From the NCBI RefSeq assembly GCF_039531695.1, contig NZ_BAAAQN010000054.1:1-64000 (forward strand): a DNA stretch of 64,000 nt, given 5' to 3'. Within the stretch, counting starts at the first letter, position 1; each line of letters opens with the position of its first letter. This DNA comes from Catenulispora yoronensis. Lineage in GTDB: Bacteria > Actinomycetota > Actinomycetes > Streptomycetales > Catenulisporaceae. Under the pieces are notes generated by a model that ran no database searches, was not told where the DNA came from, and worked only from the letters and a program-made list of their open reading frames with translations. Position numbers and translations under genes: made by a program. Shown piece after piece: positions 35,215 to 44,050 of the stretch.

Positions 35215-36183
35215 GTGGACGTGCTCAGCGACGTGATCGCGGTGACGCGCACCGGGGTGCCGCGCGCCGCGCGAGTGCAGTGGCACGCACCATGGGGCCA
35301 GCGTTTCGCATCGGTGCCGGGAGCGGCCGGGTTCCAGATCGTTTTGCGAGGCTCCTGCTGGGTTCTTGGCGAGTCCGGACCGGATTCCGAGCCGTTCCAG
35401 GTCCAAGCCGGCGACGTCGTCTTCCTCCCGCAAGGCGGTGCCCACACTCTTGTCGACGACCTCGCCACGCCGGTCGACACCCCGCCCTGTGCACCCGGCG
35501 AACCCGGTGACTCTGGCGAACCCGGCGGATCCGCCGGTACCGCGACCGTCGACCCCACCGGGGCGGACGGCCCGGCCACCGTCGTTCTCTGCGGTGCCTA
35601 CCGCCTTGATCCGGCGCGGAGCCACCCGCTCCTGCGCGAACTCCCCGCGACGATCCATCTCCCGGCCCGTGTTGAACTCCGCGCGATCGTCGACCTGCTC
35701 TCCGCAGAACTCGAACACCCGCGCCATGGCACCGACGCGGCAGTGTCTCCGCTGGTCGACCTCCTGCTGCTCTACATCCTCCGCGCCTGGTTTGACTCCG
35801 AGCCGGCACGCAATGCCGTCACCGGTTGGGCCGCGGCCCTCAACGACCCTCCGGTCGCGGCCGCGCTGCAAGCCATCCACCGTAACCCGACCGCGCCGTG
35901 GACGGTGGCCTCCCTCGCCGCCGAGGGCTCCCTCTCCCGGGCCCCCTTCGCGCGGCGCTTCACGGCGCTGGTCGGGCAGCCGCCGCTGACGTACCTCACC
36001 TGGTGGCGTATGACCACCGCCGCCGCTCGGCTCCGTGAGACCGATGATCCGCTCCGCACCGTGGCCGCCGCCGTTGGCTACACATCAGAGTTCGCATTCG
36101 CGACGGCGTTCAAGCGGGAGTTCGGGACCGCGCCGGGACGCTTCCGAGCTGTGCAACGGGCCGCTGCTCCGGCCGGACGCTGA
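35215..36183 (+). CDS. AraC-family regulator with N-terminal cupin domain
   Basis: The 322-residue regulator has an N-terminal cupin-like ligand domain (VLGESGPDSEPFQVQAGDVVFLPQGGAHTL) interrupted by a Pro/Gly-rich insert, and a C-terminal double HTH (WTVASLAAEGSLSRAPFARRF and LRTVAAAVGYTSEFAFATAFKREFGTAPGRFR). The GTG at 35215 lacks a clear ribosome binding site and may be leaderless; a second GTG lies two codons later. It is divergent from the MDR reductase, the typical layout for AraC/cupin regulators that control an adjacent reductase. Confidence 0.9.
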   Translation: MDVLSDVIAVTRTGVPRAARVQWHAPWGQRFASVPGAAGFQIVLRGSCWVLGESGPDSEPFQVQAGDVVFLPQGGAHTLVDDLATPVDTPPCAPGEPGDSGEPGGSAGTATVDPTGADGPATVVLCGAYRLDPARSHPLLRELPATIHLPARVELRAIVDLLSAELEHPRHGTDAAVSPLVDLLLLYILRAWFDSEPARNAVTGWAAALNDPPVAAALQAIHRNPTAPWTVASLAAEGSLSRAPFARRFTALVGQPPLTYLTWWRMTTAAARLRETDDPLRTVAAAVGYTSEFAFATAFKREFGTAPGRFRAVQRAAAPAGR

Positions 36184-36192
36184 TCGCCGTGC

Positions 36193-37407
36193 TCAGGCCG
36201 GAAACCGGACCTCGATACCGAGTCCGCCCGTGGGCCGCGGCTCGGCCACGAGTTCTGCACCGTGCGCGTCAGCGATGGCCTTCACGATCGACAGGCCCAG
36301 TCCGAGACCGCCGTCCCGAGTGGACCGCGCCGCGCCGAGGCGCTGGAACGGTTGCAGCAGACGGCCGACGTCCTCGGCGGGGATGACCGGGCCGCTGTTG
36401 CCGACCGTCAGGACCGCGCAGCCGTCGCTGTCCCGGACCGACGTGCTGACGTGAACGAACCCGGACTCGGTGTTGTGCCGGAGTGCGTTGTCGACGAGGT
36501 TGACGACCAGCCGTTCGATGAGGCGTGGTTCGCCCGGGCAAGGCGCCGGGTGCAGCGCGAGATCGACCTGGAGCCCGCGGCGCCGGGCTTCCTCCATACG
36601 GGCCGCCGTCACCTGCCGCGCCACGGCGGCCAGGTCGAGCGGCAGCCGTCGCTCCAGGCCGACCTCGCTGCGGGCGAGCAGCAGCAAGGCGTCGATCAGG
36701 CGCTCCTGGCCGCGGTTGGCGACCAGCGCGCGTTCGTGCGTGTCGCGCAGTGATTCGACCGTGGCGTCGGGGTCGGACAGCGCGACCTGGATCAGGGTTC
36801 GTTGACGGGCCAGCGGCGTGCGCAGTTCGTGCGAGGCGTTGGCGACGAACTGCTTTTGCGCGCTGAAGGACTTCTCCAGCCGTTCCAGGAGCGCGTCGAT
36901 GGTGTCGCCGAGGCGGCGGAGTTCGTCGTCGGGGCCGGCCAGCGCCAGGCGTTCGTGCAGATTGCTCGCGGAGATGTCCTGCGCGGTCTGGGCCATGACG
37001 CGCAGCGGACGCAGCACGCGGCCCGCGACCAGCCAGCCCAGAAGGACCGAGACGAAGACCATCGCGGTGAGGGCGATCGCCGACTGGACGGCCAGCTGGT
37101 TCAAGTCCACCGCCTGTTGCAGCTTGCGCATCGAGAGCAGGCCGATCGGGTGGCCGGGCGGCGCGGCGGCGTCGGAGCCGTCGGAGCCGTCGGGGAGGGC
37201 CGGGCCGGTTCCGCCAGTGGGACCGACGCCCTCGGAGTAGATCCGGTCGGACATGGCGTGGCGGACCAACAGGTAGGTGGCCGTCAGCAATCCCGCGCCG
37301 GAGACCAGGAACAAGGATCCGTACAACACCGTCAACCGCATGCGGATCGTCCGCATCGACAGTCGGTCGCGCAAGACCCGCGCGGTGAAGCGGCGTCCGA
37401 GCGTCAT
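36193..37407 (-). CDS. Two-component sensor histidine kinase (OmpR-partner type)
   Basis: The 404-residue membrane kinase has two transmembrane helices (LTVLYGSLFLVSGAGLLTATY and SAIALTAMVFVSVLLGWLVAG) flanking a short extracellular segment. A HAMP linker, HisKA box with phosphorylated His in SHELRTPLARQRTL, and an ATPase domain with N-box NLVDNALRHN and G-box GLGLGLSIV follow. The start is ATG 37407, with GAGG upstream, eight bases after the regulator's stop. With the response regulator it forms a pair divergent from an ABC exporter, probably responding to an antimicrobial or envelope stress. Confidence 0.92.
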   Translation of the reverse strand: MTLGRRFTARVLRDRLSMRTIRMRLTVLYGSLFLVSGAGLLTATYLLVRHAMSDRIYSEGVGPTGGTGPALPDGSDGSDAAAPPGHPIGLLSMRKLQQAVDLNQLAVQSAIALTAMVFVSVLLGWLVAGRVLRPLRVMAQTAQDISASNLHERLALAGPDDELRRLGDTIDALLERLEKSFSAQKQFVANASHELRTPLARQRTLIQVALSDPDATVESLRDTHERALVANRGQERLIDALLLLARSEVGLERRLPLDLAAVARQVTAARMEEARRRGLQVDLALHPAPCPGEPRLIERLVVNLVDNALRHNTESGFVHVSTSVRDSDGCAVLTVGNSGPVIPAEDVGRLLQPFQRLGAARSTRDGGLGLGLSIVKAIADAHGAELVAEPRPTGGLGIEVRFPA

Positions 37408-37415
37408 CGGCGGCC

Positions 37416-38069
37416 TCAGACCCGGTATCCGGAACGGGCCACGGTCTCGATCAGCGCCGGCGCGCCGAGCTTGGCCCGCAGCCGGCTGACGGTGATCTTC
37501 ACGGCGTTGGTGAACGGGTCGGCGGCCTCGTCCCACGCACGTTCCAGCAACTCCTCCGCCGACACCGCGCGGCCGGCCGCGGCCACCAGGAGTTCCAGGA
37601 CGCCGAACTCCTTCGGGGTCAGGTCCAGGCTCCGGCCGGACCGCCACGCCTCCCGGCGCGCGGTGTCGATCAGCAGGTCGCCGCGCCGCAGCACCGGCGG
37701 TACCGCCGGGTGGGCGCGGCGCGCCAGCGCGCAAATGCGCGCCACCAGCACCGGGAACTCGAACGGCTTGGCCAGGTAGTCGTCGGCGCCCAGGCCGAGG
37801 CCGTCCACGAGGTCGTCGGCCGACGCCGCGGCCGTGAGCATCAGGATCCGGCAGCGGCGGCCGGCCTCGACCAGTTCGGCGCACACGTCGTCGCCGTGCA
37901 GCTCCGGCAGGTCGCGGTCGAGCACGACCACGTCGTAGTCGGTGTCCAGCGCGCTTCGCAGGCCCGTGGCGCCGTCGTGGCACATGTCCACGGCCATCCG
38001 GGAGCGCCGGAGCCCGGCGGCGACCGCCCCGGCCAACTCTTCGTCGTCTTCGATCACCAGGACCCGCAT
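37416..38069 (-). CDS. OmpR-family response regulator
   Basis: The 217-residue regulator has a receiver domain with acidic pocket EDDEEL, phosphoacceptor Asp in VVVLDRDLPELHGDDV and conserved Lys in YLAKPF. A winged-helix DNA-binding domain follows (LDLTPKEFGVLELLVAAAGR, KITVSRLRAKLG). The start is ATG 38069 behind GGGGG. It is the first gene of the kinase pair. The 14-bp inverted repeat in front of it is a candidate binding site shared with the ABC operon. Confidence 0.94.
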   Translation of the reverse strand: MRVLVIEDDEELAGAVAAGLRRSRMAVDMCHDGATGLRSALDTDYDVVVLDRDLPELHGDDVCAELVEAGRRCRILMLTAAASADDLVDGLGLGADDYLAKPFEFPVLVARICALARRAHPAVPPVLRRGDLLIDTARREAWRSGRSLDLTPKEFGVLELLVAAAGRAVSAEELLERAWDEAADPFTNAVKITVSRLRAKLGAPALIETVARSGYRV

Positions 38070-38098
38070 GCCCCCAGGATGCCGCAGCCCGGGTTTCG

Positions 38099-38138
38099 GC
38101 GCGGTTTCGCCCGCTGCGATACCTGGGCGAAACCGCGC
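38099..38138. promoter_or_regulatory. 14-bp inverted repeat in the divergent promoter region
   Basis: GCGCGGTTTCGCCC (38099-38112) and its exact reverse complement (38125-38138) flank a 12-base spacer. A further partial copy, GGGTTTCGG, lies directly to the left. The site sits 30 bases from the response regulator start and 60 bases from the ABC permease start, well placed to control both. Confidence 0.7.
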
Positions 38139-38197
38139 GGCGCGTAGACCGGAGCCATGGAAACCAACCATGATCCCGCCTCGATCGGAGGTGGCCG

Positions 38198-39592
38198 GTG
38201 TTCACCGTGACCTACCTGCGCCGCGAGCTGCGGCACCGGAAGAAGCAGGCGGTCTTCACCGCGCTCGGCCTGGCGGTCGCCATCGGTACGGTGGTCAGCG
38301 TCTCGGCGGCGTCCTCCGGGGCCGCCAAGGCGCAGACGTCCGTGCTGAAGGGCCTCTACGGCGTCGGGACGGACATCTCCGTCACGGTGCCGTGGTCCAA
38401 GGACACGGCCGGACCCGGACAGAAGCTCGCCCCCGCGGACGCCGCGCAGCATCTCGACTTCCTGGACAGCCCGTCCATGGGATTGCTGGACGCCGCGAAG
38501 ATCCCGTCGATCGCGGCCCAGAAGGGAGTGGCGTCGGCGGCCGGCGCGCTGATCCTGCAGGACACGAAGATGGACCTGCCGCCGCAGCCCAAGCCGGGTG
38601 AACAGGGTCCGCCGATGACGCCGCCGAAGCAGGCCGCCGTCAGCGGTGTCGACACCTCCCGCACCTCGCCGGGGCCGTTGGCCACCGCGACGGTGTCCGC
38701 CGGACGTGCGCTGTCCGCGGCGGACGCCGACGCCGATGTCGCGGAGGTCAGCCGGAACTACGCCGCCGCCAACAGCCTCCAGCTCGGTGGGACCGTCACC
38801 GTAGGCGGTCACGCTTTCTCCATCGTCGGCCTCGTCGACGTCCCGCAGAACGGCAATCCGCGCGACGTCTACATCCCGCTCAGCCGCGCTCAGGCCCTGT
38901 CCAAGTTCACCGGCAAGGTCAACACCGTCTACATCGGCGCGACCAGCGCGGCCGACGTCGACACGGCCGCCGCCGCCATCAGAACCCTGCTGCCCGGGGC
39001 CACGGTGACCACCGCGTCCAGCCTGTCCAAGGCGGTCACCGGCTCGCTCGCCGACACCGCGAAGCTGGCCGACAACCTCGGGCGCTGGCTGTCGATCGCC
39101 GTCCTGGCGGTGGCCTTCGCGATGGCCAGCCTGTTGACCATCTCCTCGGTGTCCCGCCGAGTGCGCGAGTTCGGCACGCTCAAGGCCCTCGGCTGGCGCA
39201 CCCGGCGCGTCACCCTGCAGATCATGGCCGAGTCCGTGGTCACCGGCGCCATCGGCGCGGCACTGGGCATCGGGCTGGGCTTCGCCGGCGCGGCGGTGAT
39301 CACGGCCGTGGCGCCCGCGCTGAAGGCGGCCGTGGCGGCGTCCCCCGGCTCCGCGCCGGTCCAGGGCATGTCCATCCAAGGCGGACCCGGAGGGGGCGCA
39401 CCGGTCACCCACAGCTTCGACGCGCCCGACAGCGTGCAGTCCGTGGTCGTGCACCTCGCCGCGTCGGTGTCGCCCGGCGCCGTCGCCCTGGCGGTCGGCC
39501 TGGCCCTCGCCGGCGCCCTGATCGCCGGCCTGTCCGGCGGCTGGCGCGCCGCCCGGATGCGGCCGGCCGAGGCGCTGGCCCGCGTGGAATAG
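38198..39592 (+). CDS. MacB/FtsX-like ABC exporter permease
   Basis: The 464-residue protein has one N-terminal membrane helix (QAVFTALGLAVAIGTVVSVSAAS), a large periplasmic-type domain of about 230 residues (MacB-PCD-like, with LGGTVTVGGHAFSIVGLVD) and three C-terminal helices of the FtsX domain (LGRWLSIAVLAVAFAMASLLTISSVS and others). GTG 38198 follows GGAGGTGG. It is the first gene of a two-gene unit with the ATPase at 39603. Divergence from the OmpR system suggests export of a peptide, drug or lipid in response to the sensor. Confidence 0.9.
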   Translation: MFTVTYLRRELRHRKKQAVFTALGLAVAIGTVVSVSAASSGAAKAQTSVLKGLYGVGTDISVTVPWSKDTAGPGQKLAPADAAQHLDFLDSPSMGLLDAAKIPSIAAQKGVASAAGALILQDTKMDLPPQPKPGEQGPPMTPPKQAAVSGVDTSRTSPGPLATATVSAGRALSAADADADVAEVSRNYAAANSLQLGGTVTVGGHAFSIVGLVDVPQNGNPRDVYIPLSRAQALSKFTGKVNTVYIGATSAADVDTAAAAIRTLLPGATVTTASSLSKAVTGSLADTAKLADNLGRWLSIAVLAVAFAMASLLTISSVSRRVREFGTLKALGWRTRRVTLQIMAESVVTGAIGAALGIGLGFAGAAVITAVAPALKAAVAASPGSAPVQGMSIQGGPGGGAPVTHSFDAPDSVQSVVVHLAASVSPGAVALAVGLALAGALIAGLSGGWRAARMRPAEALARVE

Positions 39593-39602
39593 GAGGAAAG
39601 AC

Positions 39603-40364
<762 letters not shown>

Positions 40365-41426
40365 GCAACTCCGCTGTCCGTCCGTGTCCGAACGTGGCGC
40401 CGGCCGCCCACAACGCCTCCAACGCCCCGATCAACGGATCGCTCGCCCTGAGCGCCAGCAGCGCGGGGAAAGCGGCGGCCTGCTGCCGGAAGTTGTCGAC
40501 GCGGCCGTCCATGGTCGTCACCACCGTGTTCGGAAGGCCGGGTTCGGACCACAGCCGGTCCCAGAGCACCCGATCCTCGATCGAAGGGAGCTGAAGCACT
40601 CCGCCGCCGTCCAGTCCGTCAAGCGCCTCGCTGATCCAGTCCACACGGTCCAGCCGCGCCTCACCCAGCGCCCGGCGTGCGATCCACCGCGCCACCCGCG
40701 CCTGCTCGTCGGCCCCGGCCGCGGCCAAGCTGTCGGCGAACTCGCCGTCGAGCCGGGCCCCGGCCGAAGCCTGGCCGGGCAGGGCTCGCACCCGGTCGCT
40801 GGGCAGGCGCCCGCCCCAGTTCCGTGTCTCCGCCTCAAGGAACCGCTGCTCCTGCTCCGCCCGCGCCGCCTCGGCCGCGACCCGTTCCGCCTCGGCCTTC
40901 TCCTCCGGAGTTGGCGGCGCGGGCTGCCGGAGGGCGTGGTCGTGCCAATAGGCCGCCGACTGGCTGGTCCGACGGACCACCGAGTCGGGTGCGGGCGGCG
41001 CGGGCCAGAACTGGAGCAGATAGCGGTCGATCACTGGGGGATCGTCGGAGAGAGCGAGAAGTTCGTGCTCCTTGGCTTCGTCCATCCCGCTCGCGCTGTA
41101 CCGGACGCGGTAGTCGATGTCGGCCAGCTCCAGCTCCCACGCCGGTCCATCGCCCCAGGTGACCACCACTGTCCGGCCCAGCGGGTGGAACGGCGCCTCG
41201 ACGACTTCCTCCCACTCCGCGCTCAGCGGCGGCTCGGCATCATGGAGTTCGACGGTGAACGGGACCCGACCGGTATGAGTCCCCGTGATCAGGAACAGGG
41301 CCCCGGGAATGGCCGCGCCCAACAGGCCGTTCTGCTGCCCGCCCATGGACTCCCACGCCTGGGGCTCGTCTCCGTGCTCGCTCTCCACATAGAGCTGGCC
41401 GTAGGCGATGGGCACCAAGTCCTGGA

Positions 41427-42284
41427 TCAGGGTTCGCATTCACTATCTCCATACCACCGCCGCAGCAGCCGCTCGGTCTTCTCGTCGGCCGGGTACATGG
41501 TCTCCAGATTCAGCGGCGTGACCGTCGTGTCCGCGACGCTACAGAACGTCGCGATGACGCCGAAGAACCCCAGCACCACGCCGTCCCTCCACAACAGCGC
41601 CGGGACTGAGGGCATCCCCGTCACACCGACTGTTCCCGCCCCCGTTGCCGCCTCCACCTCATTGCCCCAACGCCTGCCTCGTGGCGCCGGATATCCCTCC
41701 ACCTCGGCCAACAACGCGTCCAACCGCGGATTCGCAGCCGTCAACGCCATGTGCCGCAGCACGTCCACCAAATACCTTCTTACTTGGCCATAGTTGACCA
41801 AATGCGGCGCCAGGCCGTTCGGGTGCAACGTCAGCCGAAACACGTTCGGGTCGAGGGTCACCTCCGGATCGACCAGATCCGAGAACACCGCGAGGGCTGC
41901 GTTCTTCGCCACGACGGACCGGGTCGGATCGGTGACCATGGCCGGAAACGGCATGTGCTTGTCGAGCATCCGCTGCGTCACCTCCGGAGCCGCCGCCATC
42001 TCCGGGAGGTACCAGCTCCACTGGTCGATCTCCGGCGCGAACCCCGCCGCGACCAGCATCGTGTTGCGCTCGCGCCTCGGCAGCCCGAGATTCGCGGCCA
42101 GCAGGGCCACCATCTCCCGGCTCGGCCGGCTGCGGCCCGTCTCGATGAAGCTCAGGTGCCGCGTGGACACGCCGCTGCTGGAGGACAGCTCCAGCTGGCT
42201 GACGCGGCGCTCGCGCCGCAGCGTCCGCAACAGGAGGCCGAAGCCGCTCCCGCCCGCGACCGCCTCACTCCCCGTGTCGGTCAT
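41427..42284 (-). CDS. XRE-family regulator with MmyB-like ligand-binding domain
   Basis: The 285-residue regulator has an N-terminal HTH (LLRTLRRERRVSQLELSSSS, VSTRHLSFIETGRSRPS). The C-terminal domain carries LVAAGFAPEI, MVTDPTRSVVAKNAAL and FRLTLHPNGLAPHLVN, which fit the MmyB domain of actinobacterial transcription factors that may bind fatty-acid-like ligands. Usual targets are adjacent oxidoreductases, but here the co-transcribed gene is an unknown protein. Confidence 0.9.
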   Translation of the reverse strand: MTDTGSEAVAGGSGFGLLLRTLRRERRVSQLELSSSSGVSTRHLSFIETGRSRPSREMVALLAANLGLPRRERNTMLVAAGFAPEIDQWSWYLPEMAAAPEVTQRMLDKHMPFPAMVTDPTRSVVAKNAALAVFSDLVDPEVTLDPNVFRLTLHPNGLAPHLVNYGQVRRYLVDVLRHMALTAANPRLDALLAEVEGYPAPRGRRWGNEVEAATGAGTVGVTGMPSVPALLWRDGVVLGFFGVIATFCSVADTTVTPLNLETMYPADEKTERLLRRWYGDSECEP

Positions 42285-42482
42285 GGTGATCAGCGTAAAT
42301 GCTGGTCTCGAACTGTGGCGCCTACTACGACGCCTGTTGACACGCCGGCCACTCCGTCGGCACCCGGCCCGCCGGACAGTCCGCCGAAATCGGCCTGAAC
42401 GAACCGTTTTTCACGACGTGTGACGAGGTCGTGGCAAGAAGGGGGTCTCCCTATCTCCTATGCGGCGTAGTAGATTCCCTTT

Positions 42483-43982
42483 ATGGACGATCCGGGAGGG
42501 ATGCTTCCCGCGGCGGGGATCTATTGCTGTGTCCCCCACATCGACGACGACGACCAGAGCACCGTCGATCGCCGCGAGCAGCGTTGTCGGGAGTACGCGC
42601 GGGCGCACGCGATCGAGGTGGCCTCGGCGGCCGTGTTCGCGGACACGGCGCGCGCGGTGTGGAAGCCCGAGGGCGCGCGTCCCGGGTGGGACGCGCTGCT
42701 GGTGGCCGTCGAGCGCGGGCGGATCAAGGCTCTGATCATCGACAGCCCCGGTGCCCTGGTCCGGCAGCGGGCCGGTGATCTGGCCAAGCTGCTGAGCGCC
42801 GCCGATCGGCGGGGAGTCGAGTTGCACAGCGTCGGCGACGCGTGGAACCTGACGGACCCGAGCGACCGCGGCGCGCTGTTCGACCGCGCCTCGGCGGCCA
42901 CCCGCTCGGCGCAGGCGGTGTCGCGAGCGTCCCGGGCCGCGCACCAGGACGCGGCGGCGGCCGGCCGGCCGCACGGCGGCGGCCGCCGCGCCTTCGGGTA
43001 CGAGGCCGGGATGGGAGCGCTGATCCCCGCCGAGTCGAAGGTGGTCCGCGAGGTCTTCGCCCGGTTCCTGGAGGGCGAGACGCTGCGTGCCATCGCGTTG
43101 GATCTCAATGCCCGCGAGGTGCCGACGTCGCTGGGGTCCGCGTGGACCGTCGGCGGCGTGGCTCGGATTCTGGACGCACCGCGCTACGCGGGGATCCGCG
43201 TCTTCCGCGGGCAGGTGCGGGGCGAGGACGGCGAGTACCTGCAAGGGGCCTGGGAGCCCTGCGTCAGGGTCGAGGACTGGGAACGCGCGCACGCACTCCG
43301 CGCCGGCCGCGCTTCCGAGTTGGTATCCGTGTCGATGGCGGCCAACAGCGGCACCGGTATCAGTGCCCGCGCCAGCCTCGGCAGCGCCGTCCCGACCGCT
43401 GGCACCGAGGCCGTCCAGCGGCACGATTACCTGCTCACCGGTCTCGTCGAATGCCTGGCCTGCGGCCACAGCATGGTCGGTTCCATCGTCGGCGGATACC
43501 GCATGTACGCGTGCGCCTCGACCCGGGGCCAGCCTCCGGAGCAGTGCGCGCGGTCCATAGGGGCCGCATCTTTCGAGGGGCACGTGGAGCAGGACGCCGT
43601 CCGCATCCTCGAACACTGGGACGCCGCGCGGGCCGCGTCGCTGCCGATGGTCGGCCATCGCCGCTCCGACATCCTGGGGCCGCCCGGCGAGCCGGACGGT
43701 CCGGGAGAGTTCGTCGGCGACCGGGATCGCACTGTCCGCTCCGACCGTGCGGACCAGGCTCTCTACGACGCCTTGCACGCCGGCGTCGTGGTCCGCTCGG
43801 CTGCGGCGATCGACGGCATCGTCACGGGCCCGGGCGCCGGGCTGCACTGGTCCCGCGTCCCCTTGCGCCGCCGTGCTGATGTCCTGCGCTTCCTCTACAC
43901 GGTGATCCGCGTCGGCCCCAAGACCACCAGTCGCGGCGTGTTCGACACCGGCCGCATCGCCCTGGTGCCGCATCCGCTGTAG
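42483..43982 (+). CDS. Large serine recombinase homologue with degenerate catalytic domain
   Basis: The 499-residue protein keeps the domain order of large serine recombinases: resolvase-like domain (about 1-150), recombinase domain (GRRAFGYEAG to GGVARILDAPRYAGIRVFRG) and a zinc ribbon (CLACGHSMVG with YRMYACAS). The active site is altered. Where active enzymes read Y-x-R-V-S, this one reads YCCVPHIDDDDQ, so the catalytic Ser and its Arg partner are missing. The later D-R-L-x-R motif reads SPGALVR, losing another Arg. It is probably inactive for strand exchange and may act only as a DNA-binding protein. Neither a ribosome binding site at ATG 42483 nor flanking att repeats were evident. Confidence 0.85.
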   Translation: MDDPGGMLPAAGIYCCVPHIDDDDQSTVDRREQRCREYARAHAIEVASAAVFADTARAVWKPEGARPGWDALLVAVERGRIKALIIDSPGALVRQRAGDLAKLLSAADRRGVELHSVGDAWNLTDPSDRGALFDRASAATRSAQAVSRASRAAHQDAAAAGRPHGGGRRAFGYEAGMGALIPAESKVVREVFARFLEGETLRAIALDLNAREVPTSLGSAWTVGGVARILDAPRYAGIRVFRGQVRGEDGEYLQGAWEPCVRVEDWERAHALRAGRASELVSVSMAANSGTGISARASLGSAVPTAGTEAVQRHDYLLTGLVECLACGHSMVGSIVGGYRMYACASTRGQPPEQCARSIGAASFEGHVEQDAVRILEHWDAARAASLPMVGHRRSDILGPPGEPDGPGEFVGDRDRTVRSDRADQALYDALHAGVVVRSAAAIDGIVTGPGAGLHWSRVPLRRRADVLRFLYTVIRVGPKTTSRGVFDTGRIALVPHPL

Positions 43983-43994
43983 CGGCGACGAGAA

Positions 43995-44035
43995 GGCCTG
44001 GCCCTCCCCGACGGGAGAGCCAGGCCCCTGTTTTT
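43995..44035 (+). terminator. Rho-independent terminator after the recombinase homologue
   Basis: GGCCTGGC and GCCAGGCC close an outer stem, with an inner CTCCC/GGGAG stem, followed after CCTG by TTTTT. This is one of the few classical U-tract terminators in the window, and lies 13 bases after the stop at 43982. Confidence 0.88.
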
Positions 44036-44050
44036 CTCCGTGCTACGGAC

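Noticed and set aside
42483..43982. Integrase marking a prophage or integrative element
   Set aside because: Active-site residues are missing, and no tRNA, att-like direct repeats, phage or transfer genes were seen on either side.
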